From Asticcacaulis aquaticus (GTDB taxonomy: Bacteria; Pseudomonadota; Alphaproteobacteria; Caulobacterales; Caulobacteraceae): a stretch of DNA of 64,000 nucleotides. Below, piece after piece: positions 44,267 through 53,178 of the stretch (its first letter is position 1; each line of letters opens with the position of its first letter). Location: contig NZ_JAQQKX010000006.1 of the NCBI RefSeq assembly GCF_028550415.1, positions 1 through 64,000 on the forward strand. The letters are read 5' to 3'. The translations under genes were made by a program, and so were the position numbers. The notes beneath the pieces were generated by a model, which saw only the letters and a program-made list of their open reading frames with translations, searched no databases and had not been told where the DNA came from.

Positions 44267-45847
44267 TCATGCCTTGTCGTCACTCGCCGGTTTCGGCTTC
44301 GGCTGGCAGGTCAGGACGTGGAAGGGGCGGTTGCGCATCTCGCACTGGGCGCGCGTCAGGGGCTGATGGTAGGTGAGCGGCGCGAACCAGATAAAGCACA
44401 GGGTGACTCCGGCGCACACCCCGCCCAGCACGAAGTCTTTCTGTCGTTCGATGGCCCTGAAGCGGCTTTTCAGCACCTGATAGATCAGCGGCAGCAACAT
44501 GTAGCTGAGGATCAGGCCCGCGAAATAATGATAGACATACATGACGCGCTGGGTGCCGAGAAAGATATGCACGCCCATGAAAATGGCCCACATGGCCAGC
44601 ACCGCGGTCAGGATGTCCATCTCGTGCGTGTCGAGCCAGACTTTTTTCTGGAAATGACGCTGAGCGATCAGCCCCGTGGCGACGAGGATGCCGAAAAGGC
44701 CCAGACCCCAGCTAAACACATTGCCGACCATCTGCACGTAGCTGGTCTTGCCGTGGTTGGAGTCCCAGCGATAGTTGATCGTCTTGTGCATCACCGGCCA
44801 CAGGGCAGGGATCGAGCCGTTTTTCTCGGTCTTCACGATGCCGGTAAAGTCGTGCTCCATATAGGCGAAATAGCCGCTGGTGGCGTCCCACAACACCCCC
44901 GGTGTCAGCGGGCCGCGCTTTTCCAGCCACGCCTTGTAAGGCGCGGACATATAGGTGGCGTCCCGCCGCCCGGCCTCCGTTTTGAAGTCGGGCGCCACCG
45001 GATTGATCAGGGTATGCAGGACGAAGAGGCCTACGACTACGCTGCCGAACGCGCCCAGCATGGCGGCGGATTTGACGATACCGTGTTTCAGTTCGCGGTC
45101 CATCGGCCAGCGCGCACGGTGCAGGTCGCGTAGAATGGTCAGGCCGGTGAGGGCCAGCAGGACCAGCGTATTGACCTTGACCATGAAGCTCAGTCCGATC
45201 AGCGCCCCGAACAGGGCGGCGTGTTTCCACGTATCTTTCTGCGGGTCGTTGAACGCCCTCAGCCAGACGAGAATACCGCCCAGCGCAAAGGCGATCTGAT
45301 ACGGGTCGAGGTGGATGGCTCTGAAATGGACGATGAAGGCATTCTCGAACAGGTAAAGCAGGCTGAAAATAAAGGCCGAAAAGGCCTCGCGCGTCAGGCA
45401 CAGGCAGATGCCGTAGAACAAAAGCGCGCCGATGACGCCGAACAGTCCGCCCATCATCCGCGGACCGACATAGGAGTAGGTTTGAGGGATCTTGCGTGTA
45501 TCGGTCTTCTTGATTTCGGCAAGGAAATGGCTTTTCGGGTCGCCGTCACCGACGATATCGCGCCCGACCTTCATCAGCATGAAGCCGAGCGGCGGGTGCG
45601 AGGCGTATTGGGCAGTATGTTCTTCGGCGCGCTGGACGGCGGTAACGTAGTAGCTCTCGTCCCAGAAGGCGTAGGGCGGGTCGTTGAGGTCGCGGGCGAA
45701 GTTGAAGAGGCCGAGCGCCACGACGGCGACCCCCAGTATCCAGCGCAGGGCCGCGTCACGCCACAGGACCTTGGTCAGAGGCTCATCGCCCCATTTTCCG
45801 GTACGGAGTTGGGCCAGGCGGGTTTTGAGAAATCTCAGATCAATCAT
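44267..45847 (-). CDS. GT39-type membrane glycosyltransferase (PMT family)
   Basis: 526 residues from ATG 45847 with GGGAAG upstream; the open frame reaches into a repeat at the 5' side and is not used. About ten membrane helices. The first periplasmic loop carries PPYAFWDESYYVTAV with the acidic catalytic residues typical of phospholipid-carrier-dependent mannosyltransferases, and SHPPLGFMLM follows. PMT-family enzymes move a sugar from a polyprenyl phosphate carrier to protein or lipid A. The acceptor is not known. Transcribed alone, between two repeat elements. Confidence 0.88.
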   Translation of the reverse strand: MIDLRFLKTRLAQLRTGKWGDEPLTKVLWRDAALRWILGVAVVALGLFNFARDLNDPPYAFWDESYYVTAVQRAEEHTAQYASHPPLGFMLMKVGRDIVGDGDPKSHFLAEIKKTDTRKIPQTYSYVGPRMMGGLFGVIGALLFYGICLCLTREAFSAFIFSLLYLFENAFIVHFRAIHLDPYQIAFALGGILVWLRAFNDPQKDTWKHAALFGALIGLSFMVKVNTLVLLALTGLTILRDLHRARWPMDRELKHGIVKSAAMLGAFGSVVVGLFVLHTLINPVAPDFKTEAGRRDATYMSAPYKAWLEKRGPLTPGVLWDATSGYFAYMEHDFTGIVKTEKNGSIPALWPVMHKTINYRWDSNHGKTSYVQMVGNVFSWGLGLFGILVATGLIAQRHFQKKVWLDTHEMDILTAVLAMWAIFMGVHIFLGTQRVMYVYHYFAGLILSYMLLPLIYQVLKSRFRAIERQKDFVLGGVCAGVTLCFIWFAPLTYHQPLTRAQCEMRNRPFHVLTCQPKPKPASDDKA

Positions 45848-45849
45848 AC

Positions 45850-45975
45850 TTCCCCTCTCCCTGAGGGAGAGGGTGGCCCGTGAGGGCCGGGTGAGGGGGA
45901 AATGTTTCCAAATCCACCGCGCATCCTGCACCACTTCCCCCTCACCCCAGCCCTCTCCCTCAGGGAGAGGGGGAT
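45850..45975. repeat. Composite CCCTCTCCC inverted element, copy 1
   Basis: CCCCTCTCCCTGAGGGAGAG starts the first unit (45852-45901), which contains a GGCCCGTGAGGGCC stem and ends GTGAGGGGGAA. A second, inverted unit (45935-45973) lacks that stem. The two units pair across a 33-bp spacer. The same design is at 53044-53164. Confidence 0.75.
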
Positions 45976-46028
45976 ATTAGTGTCTCGGTTCGAACGCATA
46001 TGGCCCAAACCTCACACGGGCGGCAAGC

Positions 46029-46367
46029 CTATTTGTCGCTCCACACACCCAGTTCATTGCCCGACGGGTCGGTGAACTGAAACCGGCGGCCGCCGGGGAA
46101 GTCGAAAATGTCTTTCGTCAGCCCGCCACCGGCGGCCACAACCTCGTCACGGCTCTGTTCGAGATTGTCCGAATAGAGGATGACCAGCGGTTTGGCCGGA
46201 CCGCCATCGGCATCGAATCCGCCATCGATCCCGGCTTCGGACAAAGCGCCATAGGACGGCCCGTAATCGATGAAGCTCCAGCCGAAAGCCTTCTGATAGA
46301 AGGACTTGGTGGCAGGCAGGTCACCGGCCGGCCATTCGATATAGTCGATCTTGTGATGAGTGCTCAT
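46029..46367 (-). CDS. VOC-family (glyoxalase/bleomycin-resistance fold) protein
   Basis: 112 residues. Opens IDYIEWPAGDLPATKSFYQK, then FGWSFIDYGPSYGAL, and ends FTDPSGNELGVWS with the metal-ligand Glu of the fold. One VOC half-unit pair; function unknown but similar proteins occur beside methyltransferases and detoxifying enzymes. Its ATG overlaps the stop of the upstream methyltransferase gene (ATGA), so it is translated with that gene. Confidence 0.88.
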   Translation of the reverse strand: MSTHHKIDYIEWPAGDLPATKSFYQKAFGWSFIDYGPSYGALSEAGIDGGFDADGGPAKPLVILYSDNLEQSRDEVVAAGGGLTKDIFDFPGGRRFQFTDPSGNELGVWSDK

Positions 46368-47002
46368 ATCAGTCTCCAGACGCTGGCGGCCTTGACGGCG
46401 CGATCCTCGATTTCGGTGTTTGTGGCGATGTCGTAGCGCGCGACGCGTTCCATTCCTTCGGAGGGGAAGTAGCTGCGGTGCGGGTCGCCGACATAGACAT
46501 CGATACCCTTGGCGCGGGCGGCGCGCAAAAATGTCAGCATGGCGTCGGCCATTGCTCTTTCGTAGCAGATATCCCCGGCGAGAATGACATCGACGTCAGG
46601 TGGCAAGGCTGAGAGGCGATCGCCGCTTTCAAATGCGATAGCCACACCGTTCAGGGCGGCATTGAGTACCACGGCTGCCTCGCTGAAAGGGTCGATGTCG
46701 TTTGCCGTGACCGAACCCGCGCCATATGTTGCGGCGGCGATCCCGACCAGCCCGGACCCGCAGGCCAGATCGAAAACGCGCTTCCCCGCGATCAGTTCCG
46801 GATGGTGTTTGAGGTGCAGGGCCAGCGCCTGACCGCCCGCCCAGGCAAAGGCCCAGAACGGCGGCGACAGGTTATGCTGCGACAGTTCGGCCTCGGTCAT
46901 CAGCCACAGGGGCGTCACCTCGTCGGCCTGATAGAGAGTGATGTCCGGTAAAGACGGCACGGGCAGGGGGCGCGTATGGGCGCGGATGAAATCGGCGTGC
47001 AT
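46364..47002 (-). CDS. ETFB-lysine-methyltransferase-like protein (COG3897)
   Basis: 212 residues from ATG 47002, whose first base is shared with the previous stop (TGATG). SAM-binding motif I is VFDLACGSGLVGIAA and motif II ANDIDPFSEAAVVLN; PPFWAFAWAGGQALA precedes them. This matches the nicotinamide N-methylase-like group that includes bacterial electron-transfer-flavoprotein beta lysine methyltransferases. Substrate by homology only. It sits between a lipoprotein gene and the VOC gene with overlaps on both sides. Confidence 0.85.
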   Translation of the reverse strand: MHADFIRAHTRPLPVPSLPDITLYQADEVTPLWLMTEAELSQHNLSPPFWAFAWAGGQALALHLKHHPELIAGKRVFDLACGSGLVGIAAATYGAGSVTANDIDPFSEAAVVLNAALNGVAIAFESGDRLSALPPDVDVILAGDICYERAMADAMLTFLRAARAKGIDVYVGDPHRSYFPSEGMERVARYDIATNTEIEDRAVKAASVWRLI

Positions 47003-47796
47003 CAACCGGCCGGGTCGGCGGTCACCGCAACGGGATCGCCCGCGAAATCGGCGGCATAGGCGGGATTAATCAGGGCGCGGATCACGGCCTGCGGTATGCG
47101 GATCTGGTAAGGCCCTTCGGCGTAAGGCCCGACATCGTACGGCGCGAACAGCACCTCCAGCGCCCCAATCTTGCCTGCCGTCGTTGAGGGCACCAGCGCG
47201 ATGCGGCTGTCGATCAGTTTCGGGCAGGTGAAACCTGTGGCGGCCTGAGTCGTCGGCGTCTCGGCGCGTTTCGAGCGCTCGGCCTCGATCTGACGGCACA
47301 GATAGGTGTCGGCATCGCTGAGGTTGGCGCCTTGCGCGAACAGGGTGCGCGTATCGAGCGCCTGTTGTGTGTCCTTGTCCCACAGGATCGCCTGATAATT
47401 GGTATTGGGGTGCGCGCCGCCGGTGAAATCCTGCATGTCGGCATAGACCGACACCAGATGCTCGGACTGCGCGGGCAGGGTCCATTTGATCGAGCGGAAA
47501 TAGGGCAGGGGCTCGGACCCTGCGGCCTTCAGTTCCGCATGATCCTTGGCGGCCTGAGTGGCGAAATCTTTCAGATCGGCTTCGCCCTCGGTATAGAGTT
47601 TGACGTGCAACTCAGGGAAGGCCTTGATCGTGTCAGGGAAACTCAGGACCACCTCGGCGTCGCTATTCGACTGGCTGAACGAGGTCGCCGATTCCGCCAC
47701 CGGGGCGGTGGATTTGCCCTTCTCCTCTTTTTTCGAGCAGGCCACGACGGCGAGAAAACAGAGCGCGATGGTCGAAAGACGCAGAGCGGTGGTCAT
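47002..47796 (-). CDS. DUF3298/RsiV-like lipoprotein
   Basis: 264 residues with a signal ending LAVVAC (lipidated Cys near 20). The C-terminal domain matches DUF4163-DUF3298: VSVYADMQDFTGGAHPNTNY, then LWDKDTQQALDTRTLF. In RsiV the same fold binds lysozyme, and in others its ligand is unknown. No transmembrane anti-sigma part is present here. It starts nine bases after the ubiA stop, and its own stop overlaps the methyltransferase start. Confidence 0.85.
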   Translation of the reverse strand: MTTALRLSTIALCFLAVVACSKKEEKGKSTAPVAESATSFSQSNSDAEVVLSFPDTIKAFPELHVKLYTEGEADLKDFATQAAKDHAELKAAGSEPLPYFRSIKWTLPAQSEHLVSVYADMQDFTGGAHPNTNYQAILWDKDTQQALDTRTLFAQGANLSDADTYLCRQIEAERSKRAETPTTQAATGFTCPKLIDSRIALVPSTTAGKIGALEVLFAPYDVGPYAEGPYQIRIPQAVIRALINPAYAADFAGDPVAVTADPAG

Positions 47797-47805
47797 GAGT
47801 GTCCC

Positions 47806-48732
47806 TTAGGGGCGCAGGTGTCCCAATATGATCGCCGCTACCCACAACAAACCGGTGTCCCGGTTCGATTTGAACAGCCTGAGCAACAGGCCGTTATCAT
47901 CGATTCGCAAGGCGCGGACCTGAGCGAATAGATGCCATCCGGTTATAAAAAGTCCACCGTAAAAGGGCCAGTACAGTCCGCCGACGATGCCGCCGATACC
48001 GGTCAGGGCGATAGCCAGCGCGTAGAAGAACGAGACGCCGCCCCGCGCATTGCTCCCTAACGCTCTGGCCGACGATTTAACGCCGATCATCGCGTCGTCC
48101 TCGATATCCTGATAAGCGTAGATCGTGTCGTAACCGATGGTCCAGAAGACCAGCCCCGCATAGAATATCAGCGCCCCAAGGCTGAGGTGCCCGGTCAGGC
48201 TGGCATACCCCATCAGAAAGCCCCAGTTGAAGGTCAGGCCCAGCCACGCCTGCGGCCACCAGGTGATGCGCTTCATGAACGGGTAGGCGGCGACGAGGGC
48301 CAGCGACGCAATGCCAAGCGCTATGGCGGTCCAGCCCAGTTGAATGAGGATCAGCAGGCTGATCAGGGAAGAGGCCGCGACGAAGGCCAGCGCCTGTTTC
48401 GGGGTGATCTGCCCGGCGGGGATCGGGCGCATCCGTGTACGCTCGACCTGCGCATCGAAATCGCGGTCGACGAAGTCGTTGAAAGCGCAGCCCGCGCCGC
48501 GCATCAGGGCCGATCCGACAGCAAACAGGACCAGCTTATAGAGAGCCTCCCACGACAGCACCCACTGCGCGCCGAAAACGATCCCCATCGCGCCCGGCAG
48601 AAACAGCAGCCAGATACCGACGGGCCGGTCGAAGCGCCCCAACTTCAGCCACGGTCGCAGGGCCACGGGCGCGTGGCGGTCGACCCAGTTGGTGGCAGCA
48701 GCGTCAGGCAGGATTTGAGGTGTCTCGGTCAT
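47806..48732 (-). CDS. ubiA: 4-hydroxybenzoate polyprenyltransferase
   Basis: 308 residues from ATG 48732; ATGs at 48753 and 48789 are in frame and the ribosome site is weak, so the start is uncertain. Nine membrane segments. Both aspartate-rich motifs that hold the magnesium-prenyl-diphosphate are clear: NDFVDRDFDAQVERTR and DTIYAYQDIEDD. It attaches the polyprenyl tail to 4-hydroxybenzoate in ubiquinone synthesis. First gene of a four-gene operon that runs on to the VOC gene. Confidence 0.95.
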   Translation of the reverse strand: MTETPQILPDAAATNWVDRHAPVALRPWLKLGRFDRPVGIWLLFLPGAMGIVFGAQWVLSWEALYKLVLFAVGSALMRGAGCAFNDFVDRDFDAQVERTRMRPIPAGQITPKQALAFVAASSLISLLILIQLGWTAIALGIASLALVAAYPFMKRITWWPQAWLGLTFNWGFLMGYASLTGHLSLGALIFYAGLVFWTIGYDTIYAYQDIEDDAMIGVKSSARALGSNARGGVSFFYALAIALTGIGGIVGGLYWPFYGGLFITGWHLFAQVRALRIDDNGLLLRLFKSNRDTGLLWVAAIILGHLRP

Positions 48733-48823
48733 GGCGTCTACATGCCTTTTCATACCGTTACTGTCCAGCCTTGCCTCAAGCAGAGCCATACAAGCTACCG
48801 TGCGTCGATGGCTACTACATTAC

Positions 48824-48848
48824 AAATGGTACATGTTATAAAATGGTA
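48824..48848. promoter_or_regulatory. Direct repeat upstream of padR
   Basis: AAATGGTA at 48824-48831 and again at 48841-48848, 17 bp apart, within a stretch richer in A and T than its neighbours. Placed about 80 bp before the padR start; a possible operator of PadR itself. Confidence 0.35.
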
Positions 48849-48927
48849 TCTTGCAATAAACAGTAGCTTGTCATATACACCATCTCATGACGGGGCGAAT
48901 GATCGTCCCGGCGAAAGGAAAACGGAG

Positions 48928-49275
48928 ATGGCGGAAACCATTGACATCCAACTGAAGAAAGGGGTGCTCGGCCTGTGCGTACTGGCCCTGCTGGCCCGAA
49001 ACGAGAGCTATTCCTACGAGATCGCCTCCACCCTGTCCGACGCGATCGGCATGGGCGAAGGCACGATTTACCCGCTGATGCGGCGGATGCAGAGCGACGG
49101 TTGGGTTGAAACCCGGCTGGTCGAATCCTCGTCCGGCCCGTCGCGTAAATATTATCGCCTGACAAAGGCCGGGCATGAGGCCCTGGCGGCGCAGGCAACC
49201 GAATGGCGCGGCTTTGCCCGCGCGGTCGATGCGCTGCTGGACGCGGCGCCATCTGAAACGACTCAGGAGGGGTAA
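48928..49275 (+). CDS. PadR-family regulator
   Basis: 115 residues from ATG 48928 with AACGGAG upstream; a very long in-frame extension upstream is an antisense shadow of ubiA. The winged helix reads KKGVLGLCVLALLARNESYS and continues YEIASTLSD, then GTIYPLMRRMQSDGWVET and SRKYYRLTKAGHEAL, the PadR signature. It is followed after 5 bp by a DUF1700 gene, the pairing typical of PadR regulators that control envelope proteins. Confidence 0.92.
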   Translation: MAETIDIQLKKGVLGLCVLALLARNESYSYEIASTLSDAIGMGEGTIYPLMRRMQSDGWVETRLVESSSGPSRKYYRLTKAGHEALAAQATEWRGFARAVDALLDAAPSETTQEG

Positions 49276-49280
49276 GGGAC

Positions 49281-49850
49281 ATGACCCGTAACGAATTCAT
49301 CAACCGCTTGAAGCAGGGCCTCGTCGGCCTTCCGGCCTCAAGCATCGCCGACATCGTCGCCGATCACGAAGCACACTTCGAGGACGGTATCGCCGCCGGG
49401 CGCAGTGAGGCCGAAGTGGCCGCGGCGCTGGGCGACCCGGACCGTCTGGCCCGCGAACTGAAGGCCGAGATCGGCCTGAAAAAGTGGGAAGACGTCAAGA
49501 CGCCGTCGTCGGCGGTTACGGCCATCTTCGCCGTTCTGGGCCTAGGCGCGCTCGATATTCTGGTGCTGCTGCCGATCCTGATGGGGGTCGCAGGCACCTT
49601 GGTCGGCTTCTTCATGGCAGCCATCGGCGTCTTCATCGCGGGCGGCGTCCTGTTCGCAGCCGGGCCGTTCCTCGGTCTGCCGGGTGGGATCGCGGCCGCC
49701 ATGCTGGGGGGCGTCGGTCTGATGGCGGCCGCGGTCACGCTGGCCGCGCTGACCGGTGTAGTCACCGTGTGGCTGGTCAACGGCCTCGTCTGGTTCGCCC
49801 GCCTGCATTACCGCCTGCTGAAGCCTGCGCTTGAGCCGCAGGCCGCTTAA
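49281..49850 (+). CDS. DUF1700 (HAAS-domain) membrane protein
   Basis: 189 residues with CAGGAGGGG before ATG 49281. The N-terminal helical domain reads MTRNEFINRLKQGL and DIVADHEAHFEDGIAAGRSE, then ALGDPDRLARELKAE, the HAAS pattern. Four or five membrane helices follow. HAAS proteins occur with PadR regulators and DUF2807/DUF4097 proteins; their biochemical role is unknown. Confidence 0.9.
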   Translation: MTRNEFINRLKQGLVGLPASSIADIVADHEAHFEDGIAAGRSEAEVAAALGDPDRLARELKAEIGLKKWEDVKTPSSAVTAIFAVLGLGALDILVLLPILMGVAGTLVGFFMAAIGVFIAGGVLFAAGPFLGLPGGIAAAMLGGVGLMAAAVTLAALTGVVTVWLVNGLVWFARLHYRLLKPALEPQAA

Positions 49851-49874
49851 AAGAACGCGAGAGGAGATTTCAAT

Positions 49875-50645
49875 ATGATACGCAAACTGTTCATTATTTC
49901 CGGCGCGGGCTTTGTCCTTTCGGTGGCCACCCTGGCCGGGGCCGTGGCGCTGGCCGGACACGATATGTCGGTCAATCCATGGTCGATGCGTGAAGTCGGC
50001 GATAATATCCGCCTCTATCGCGGCGAGTTGAAGGCCGAGCCGTCGATCAGCCGGACGCTCGACTGGAAAGCGGGGGCCATGCTGGACCTCGACCTGCCGG
50101 CAGAGGTCATCTACACGCAGGGCGACACCACCTTGGTGACGGTCGAAGGCCCCAAGGTGTTGGCCGACCGCGTCCGCCTCGATAAGGGTCGGCTCTATAT
50201 GGTCGACGGCCCGAAATACGAGAAAGTCGTCAATATCAGGTGGAGCCATGGCAGCATCCACAGTGAGACCAATGATGACCGTCTGCGCGTTCTGGTCACC
50301 GCCCCGTCGGTGAAGGCTTTCAATCTGACCGGCGATGCGCGGCTCAAGGTCGATGCCTACGATCAGCCCGCCATCGACCTGACCATTACCGGTAACGGCT
50401 ATGCCCGGATCAAGGGGCAGGCAAAGACGTTGAAGCTCGATATTTCGGGTTATGGCGAGGCCGATCTGGAAAGCCTGCGGGTCGAAGACGCCGACGTCAA
50501 TATTTCGGGCTCAGGTGAAACGACCATTGCCCCGCGCAAGAACGCCAAGGTCGAGGTGTCCGGCGAAGGCGAGGTACGTATTGCCAGCCACCCGGAAAAA
50601 CTCGACACCAAGATCAGCGGCGAAGGCACGGTCGAACAGGAGTAA
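49875..50645 (+). CDS. DUF2807 (GIN-domain) exported protein
   Basis: 256 residues, ATG 49875 with GAGGAGA upstream. Signal or anchor at about 1-27. The C-terminal half is a repeating beta-solenoid: LKLDISGYGEADLESLRVED, DVNISGSGETTIAPRKNAK, VEVSGEGEV and ISGEGTVEQ, each with the SGSG/SGEG turn of the DUF2807 family. Probably stays in the periplasm or envelope. Third gene of the padR unit, ending with a strong terminator. Confidence 0.88.
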   Translation: MIRKLFIISGAGFVLSVATLAGAVALAGHDMSVNPWSMREVGDNIRLYRGELKAEPSISRTLDWKAGAMLDLDLPAEVIYTQGDTTLVTVEGPKVLADRVRLDKGRLYMVDGPKYEKVVNIRWSHGSIHSETNDDRLRVLVTAPSVKAFNLTGDARLKVDAYDQPAIDLTITGNGYARIKGQAKTLKLDISGYGEADLESLRVEDADVNISGSGETTIAPRKNAKVEVSGEGEVRIASHPEKLDTKISGEGTVEQE

Positions 50646-50648
50646 ACT

Positions 50649-50684
50649 AAAACGGCCCCTTCCTTCGCGGGGGGCCGTTTTTTT
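50649..50684 (+). terminator. Terminator after the padR unit (bidirectional)
   Basis: Stem AAACGGCCCC / GGGGCCGTTT then four more T on the plus side, and AAAA-rich on the other, so it also suits the convergent gene ending at 50683. Confidence 0.8.
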
Positions 50685-51246
50685 ATGCCCGTAACTTCGC
50701 CTGAGCCGCCGGGATAACGCGGGCGAAGGGGCGGGGGCCGAACAGGGTCATTTCCATGCCGGTCTCCAGAATGTCGCCGCGCTTGGGCTTGCGCAGGAAA
50801 AGATCTTCTTCGGGTGTGACCACGTAAAGACCTTCGGGCGCATAGACCACCACCAGATTTTCGCTGCGGTATATGCCTTCGCTCCACAGCTTCAACTGCT
50901 TGTAATAGGGGTGCTTGAGCCAGGCGTCCGGACGGTCGGGATCGACGTCGATATTAAGCGTGGTGCCGTTCGGTTCAAGGCGCAGGACGAAGCCCGCCGT
51001 ATCCGGTCGCCACAGGCCGTTCAGGTCGTCATGCTTGAGCCACAAACACTTGAAATCCTGACACATCTGCGGGTGCAGGCCCCAGATGCCACAACCGGCG
51101 CTCTCACGCGTGTGCTGGCATAGCGTGCCGGCCTTCTTGCCGACGTCATCGACGTCATAGACCTTGCAGCACAGGTTGCAGTCGCCGCACGCCTTCAGGG
51201 GGGCACGCTGACGGGCAGGCGTCGATGCGGTCTCGGCGTGTGCCAT
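50683..51246 (-). CDS. YkgJ-type Cys-cluster protein
   Basis: 187 residues from ATG 51246 (GAAGG upstream). The N-terminal half has CGDCNLCCKVYDVDDVGKKA and then LCQHTRESAGCGIW and CQDFKCLWL, the spaced cysteines of the CxxCxxxCC zinc- or iron-chelating family. The C-terminal half is a beta domain. Function unknown; family members may carry a metal cluster. Convergent with the padR unit. Confidence 0.85.
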   Translation of the reverse strand: MAHAETASTPARQRAPLKACGDCNLCCKVYDVDDVGKKAGTLCQHTRESAGCGIWGLHPQMCQDFKCLWLKHDDLNGLWRPDTAGFVLRLEPNGTTLNIDVDPDRPDAWLKHPYYKQLKLWSEGIYRSENLVVVYAPEGLYVVTPEEDLFLRKPKRGDILETGMEMTLFGPRPFARVIPAAQAKLRA

Positions 51247-51367
51247 GCTGAACCTTCTGTTCCATAGCCCTGCGTTTTGGCAAAGCTTTCGCATATAAAA
51301 TGCCGCAACAGAGTCAACAAAGCGTTAGAAAACAGGGTTAATTGACATTAAAATACAGGCGTTGGCG

Positions 51368-51613
51368 TCAGTCGAAGTCAGCTAACTGACCGGGCTTCCG
51401 CGCTTTACGACGCGCTTTCAGCTTCAAATCTTCTTCATTCGAATCTCTATGAGGCGTGGGGTCAAAGATGTCCCATGCATCGAACCAAATTTCCCAAAAG
51501 CGCTTGCCTTCTTTCTTTGTGTGGTTCCGCATTAGCAAGAAAACAAAGGCCAGTAGGCATATGGCACCGATGATGGCGTAAACCATATCGTAGGCTTTTA
51601 AGAGATTTCCCAT
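51368..51613 (-). CDS. Small single-span membrane protein, unknown
   Basis: 81 residues. One membrane helix (about 10-27: VYAIIGAICLLAFVFLLM) then a charged cytoplasmic tail (WEIWFDAWDIFDPTPHRDS and a basic KARRKARK stretch). No recognised domain. AGGTAG lies upstream of the start. The base composition of its region is less GC-rich than its neighbours. Confidence 0.6.
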   Translation of the reverse strand: MGNLLKAYDMVYAIIGAICLLAFVFLLMRNHTKKEGKRFWEIWFDAWDIFDPTPHRDSNEEDLKLKARRKARKPGQLADFD

Positions 51614-51672
51614 CGTGACTACCTGCTAGCAACCGCTAAGCCATTATAAGTATCAGATTTTTGACACATCCA

Positions 51673-53034
51673 CTAGATCAGCGGTATCCCGATATTGGCG
51701 CGCAAACCACCCATCGGGCTCTGATCCAGCTCCAGTTCGCCGCCATGACTGCGGATCGTATCGCGGGCGATGGCGAGGCCCAGGCCCACACCCTTCTTGT
51801 TCTGATTGCGCGAGTCGTCCAGCCGTGAAAACGGCTTGAGCGCATCTTCACGTTTTTCCGGCGCGATACCGGGTCCATCGTCGTCGACATAGATATGCAG
51901 CGAGCGCTTGCCACCCGTCTTGTGCTCTATCTCGGCGCTAATCCGCACCGTGGCGGCGTAGTGGAAGCCGTTCATGACCAGATTCGACAGGGCGCGCGAA
52001 ATGGCCGAGACGCGGAAGGCGGTCTCGATATCCTCGTGCAGGGGGACGAATTCCGGCGCGTGTCCGGCGCGGCGTGCGCCATCGGCGACGGTTTCCAGCA
52101 GCCCGTTGACCGATACGGTCTGCGGGCTTTCGATCATTTCGCCCGACGCGAAGGCCAGATATTCGTCGATCATATAGGCCATTTCCGACACATCCTGTTT
52201 CATGCGTTCGGTGGCAGTGTCTTGCGGGGCCATGGCCAGTTCCAGCTTGAGCCGCGTCAGCGGTGTGCGCAGATCGTGGCTGACCGAAGCGAGCAGGGTG
52301 GTGCGCTGCTCGATGTGACGCTGGATGCGCGTCTTCATCTTGAGGAAGTTCTGGGCGGCGGCGCGAACCTCGGCGGCGCCGTAGGGCTTGAAGTTCGGGT
52401 CGTCCTCGCCGCGGCCAAACTTTTCGGCGGCCACCGACAGGCGCTCGATGGCGCGGACCTGATTGCGGATGAACAGGATCGAAATGGCGGTCAGGACCAG
52501 TGTCGCGCCGGTCATCCACAGGATGAAGATATGCGCTCGCGTGGCGAAGGCCCGCTCACGCGGCGCGATGACGCGAATGACGCCGCCATCGACCTTGACG
52601 CGGATATCGACCGAGGCCTGATAGCGGGTAGTGTCGTACCAGAACGGGTCGTCGAGTTGTTCGGTCAGGGCGCGTTTCAGCGAACGATCCAGCGCCGCCC
52701 ACGGATTGCGGCGACGGTTTTCCGGCAGTTCACGTCCCGGCTGAAAGGCAATGGACAACTGCATCGATTTTTGCGCGGCGGCGGCGACCTTGTCCATGTT
52801 TTCCCGCGTCGGATCGGCCTTATAGGCATCGACCGCCCATGACACGTCGCCGATCAGGCCTTCGGACAGCTTGGCCGTGACGGTTTCCCAGTGCATGTCG
52901 AAAAAGGCCCAGGTCACCGCCACCTGCATCAGGGCGACCGGCAGGACGATGATCAGCAGGGCGCGGCCCCACAGGGTTTTGGGGATCTTGCGCTTGAAGG
53001 CCTGCGGCCAGAATTTGAGACGAGGTATGCGCAT
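51673..53034 (-). CDS. EnvZ-type sensor histidine kinase
   Basis: 453 residues with two membrane helices (about 24-46 and 168-190) around a periplasmic sensor region, a HAMP linker (about 190-242), HisKA with LASVSHDLRTPLTRLK (His253), and HATPase with ALSNLVMNGFHYA and GVGLGLAIARDTI. It is full-length and paired with the OmpR-type regulator upstream, 144 bp away. The pair lies in the same order as OmpR-EnvZ of alphaproteobacteria. Signal not known. Confidence 0.92.
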   Translation of the reverse strand: MRIPRLKFWPQAFKRKIPKTLWGRALLIIVLPVALMQVAVTWAFFDMHWETVTAKLSEGLIGDVSWAVDAYKADPTRENMDKVAAAAQKSMQLSIAFQPGRELPENRRRNPWAALDRSLKRALTEQLDDPFWYDTTRYQASVDIRVKVDGGVIRVIAPRERAFATRAHIFILWMTGATLVLTAISILFIRNQVRAIERLSVAAEKFGRGEDDPNFKPYGAAEVRAAAQNFLKMKTRIQRHIEQRTTLLASVSHDLRTPLTRLKLELAMAPQDTATERMKQDVSEMAYMIDEYLAFASGEMIESPQTVSVNGLLETVADGARRAGHAPEFVPLHEDIETAFRVSAISRALSNLVMNGFHYAATVRISAEIEHKTGGKRSLHIYVDDDGPGIAPEKREDALKPFSRLDDSRNQNKKGVGLGLAIARDTIRSHGGELELDQSPMGGLRANIGIPLI

Positions 53035-53043
53035 TTAACAGGC

Positions 53044-53164
53044 TCCCCCTCTCCCTTGAGGGAGAGGGTGGCCCATAAGGGCCGGGTGAGGGGGAAATGG
53101 TAGAACCGCGCTCGTAATTAGCCGTTCCCCCTCACCCCAACCCTCTCCCTCGAGGGAGAGGGGG
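53044..53164. repeat. Composite CCCTCTCCC inverted element, copy 2, inside a two-component operon
   Basis: First unit 53044-53097 (with a GGCCCATAAGGGCC stem), spacer of 27 bp, second inverted unit 53125-53164. It nearly fills the gap between the response regulator and its kinase and could fold into a large hairpin in the mRNA. Confidence 0.75.
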
Positions 53165-53178
53165 CTTCAAAGCGAAAA

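Noticed and set aside
48187-48927. A 247-codon extension of the padR frame
   Set aside because: It runs antisense through ubiA; the PadR domain starts at 48928 with its own ribosome site.
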